Source: Actinomycetota bacterium (GTDB taxonomy: Bacteria > Actinomycetota > Thermoleophilia > RBG-16-64-13). Taken from it: a stretch of 6,565 bases of DNA. Position numbers and translations under genes: made by a program. The first letter of the stretch is position 1; each line of letters opens with the position of its first letter. The stretch covers positions 1 through 6,565 of the forward strand of contig PMIZ01000108.1 in assembly GCA_003157225.1 (NCBI GenBank). Reading direction: 5' to 3'. The notes below the pieces were generated by a model that saw only the letters and a program-made list of their open reading frames with translations, made no database searches and was not told the origin of the DNA. This document shows positions 5,765-6,565 of this stretch, piece after piece.

Positions 5765-6565
5765 GGCTTGGTCCCCTCGTCGTGCCGCTGGGCGATGCTC
5801 TCGATCGCAAGGATGACGAACGCGGGTCGCCCCATCTCATCGACCGCGCAGGCGTTCACGCGAAGGCTGCGTGACCCGACGCGAGCAGAGTGGTGCGTCA
5901 GCACACGCTCGCCGACGCCCGAGTCCTTATGGGACAAGAGCTCTTCTAGGAGATTCCGCACCGCCGGAGTGTTCCACTGGCCATCGTCAAACTCGTAGAG
6001 CAACCGGCCGGTAGCGCTGCCCTGGTCAACCCGAAAGGTGTGATAGAAGGCCGGGTTCGCGGAGACGATCCGAAGACCGGCGTCCAGCACCAATACCGGC
6101 TCGTGCACGGTTTCGACGATCGCCTCCATCACCCGGAGGTGCGCCTCCCGCACTGCCTCCCGTGCCCGTTTCGCCTCGGTGATATCGACGAAGGTGATCA
6201 CGGCGCCCTCGATCACGTTGTCGAGCGTACGGTAGGGCAGGATGCGCAGCGTGTACCATTCGCCGGCTTTGCTCCGCACCTCCACGTCTTTGGGAACGAG
6301 AGTGTCCAGGACCGTTTGGGTGTCCGCCGACAGCGCGTCGTAGCCCTCAAGGTTGGACACCAGGTGGCCCACCGGCCGGCCCACATCACCCGGGATCAGA
6401 TTGATGATGCGCGTGGCCGCGGGGGTGAAGCGCAGGATGCGCAGGCTGTGATCCACGAACACGGTGGCGATGCCCGTGGCGGATAGCAGGTTGGTCATGT
6501 CGTTGTTGATCCGCGTGAGGTCGATGACCTTGGACTGTAGTTCGGCGTTGACCGTGGACAGCTCC
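5761..6565 (-). CDS. Double-PAS C-terminal part of a probable CheB/CheR-type fusion protein (5' truncated)
   Basis: The frame stays open to the right edge, so the ATG at 6498 is an internal Met and the true start lies outside. The visible part is 267 residues. It starts with coiled-coil sequence ELSTVNAELQSKV followed by RINNDMTNLL, which I recognise as the connector after the methyltransferase domain in CheB/CheR fusion proteins. PAS 1 (about 24-130) contains GIATVFVDHSLRILRFTPAA and the family-typical GRPVGHLVSNL, and ends VITFVDITEAKR. PAS 2 (about 141-257) contains VLDAGLRIVSANPAFYHTF and YEFDDGQWNTPAVRNLLEE, typical of the next PAS in such proteins. The chain ends there without a kinase; a separate kinase gene follows with a 4-base overlap. 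Likely role: cytoplasmic sensory adaptor and perhaps chemoreceptor-type methylation enzyme. The CheB and CheR domains are inferred, not seen. Confidence 0.85.
   Translation of the reverse strand, partial: ELSTVNAELQSKVIDLTRINNDMTNLLSATGIATVFVDHSLRILRFTPAATRIINLIPGDVGRPVGHLVSNLEGYDALSADTQTVLDTLVPKDVEVRSKAGEWYTLRILPYRTLDNVIEGAVITFVDITEAKRAREAVREAHLRVMEAIVETVHEPVLVLDAGLRIVSANPAFYHTFRVDQGSATGRLLYEFDDGQWNTPAVRNLLEELLSHKDSGVGERVLTHHSARVGSRSLRVNACAVDEMGRPAFVILAIESIAQRHDEGTKP
5773..5778 (-). promoter_or_regulatory. Shine-Dalgarno site inside the upstream gene, for the kinase
   Basis: On the minus strand GAGGGG lies 8 bases before the kinase ATG (5764-5762), inside the last codons of the upstream PAS gene. 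With the ATGA overlap this supports the chosen start and reinitiation after the upstream stop. Confidence 0.65.

Noticed and set aside
6496..6498. ATG at 6498 as the start of the double-PAS gene
   Set aside because: The frame stays open to the window edge, and the upstream codons encode coiled-coil sequence typical of CheB/CheR fusions, so this Met is internal.

Overview
The window is GC-rich bacterial DNA with actinobacterial-style traits: many GTG codons and starts, G-rich Shine-Dalgarno sites, and exported proteins with long Thr/Ser-rich linkers. An uncultured Actinomycetota lineage that displays S-layer-homology (SLH) proteins is my best guess. The placement is weak, because no phylogenetic marker gene is present. 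I see no tRNA, rRNA, CRISPR array, integrase or intact insertion sequence.

Left part, plus strand (1-2417). The window opens inside a surface-protein gene. Its product has RCC1-type beta-propeller repeats, a Thr-rich linker and three C-terminal SLH modules. A 138-residue conserved cytoplasmic protein follows, resembling a domain-of-unknown-function family, probably DUF6855. Nineteen bases later comes a lipoprotein with a single CHRD domain. These last two genes may be cotranscribed. The first and third genes share one design: a globular exported domain on a Thr-rich stalk with an envelope anchor.

Middle (2418-4012). A 12-helix major facilitator superfamily transporter starts at a GTG with a strong Shine-Dalgarno site, behind a possible extended -10 promoter. 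Between its stop and the stop of the convergent kinase gene lies a 174-base palindromic element (3839-4012) with perfect 12-base terminal inverted repeats and a central 10-bp hairpin. It fills nearly the whole intergenic gap. It looks like a MITE/REP-type intergenic repeat or a large structured 3' RNA element, and it is the most unusual non-coding feature here.

Right part, minus strand (4013-6565). Two genes overlap by ATGA. The upstream one, cut by the right edge, is the C-terminal coiled-coil and double-PAS portion of what looks like a CheB/CheR-type chemosensory fusion protein. The downstream one is a complete PAS hybrid histidine kinase whose C-terminal receiver has Asn where the phosphoacceptor Asp should be. 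Together they look like a sensory system in which modules often fused in one chain are split over two translationally coupled genes.

Most of the window is ordinary accessory and signalling content. I do not see a wholly new system. The points most worth following are the intergenic palindrome, the apparent pseudo-receiver and the split chemosensory-type kinase.
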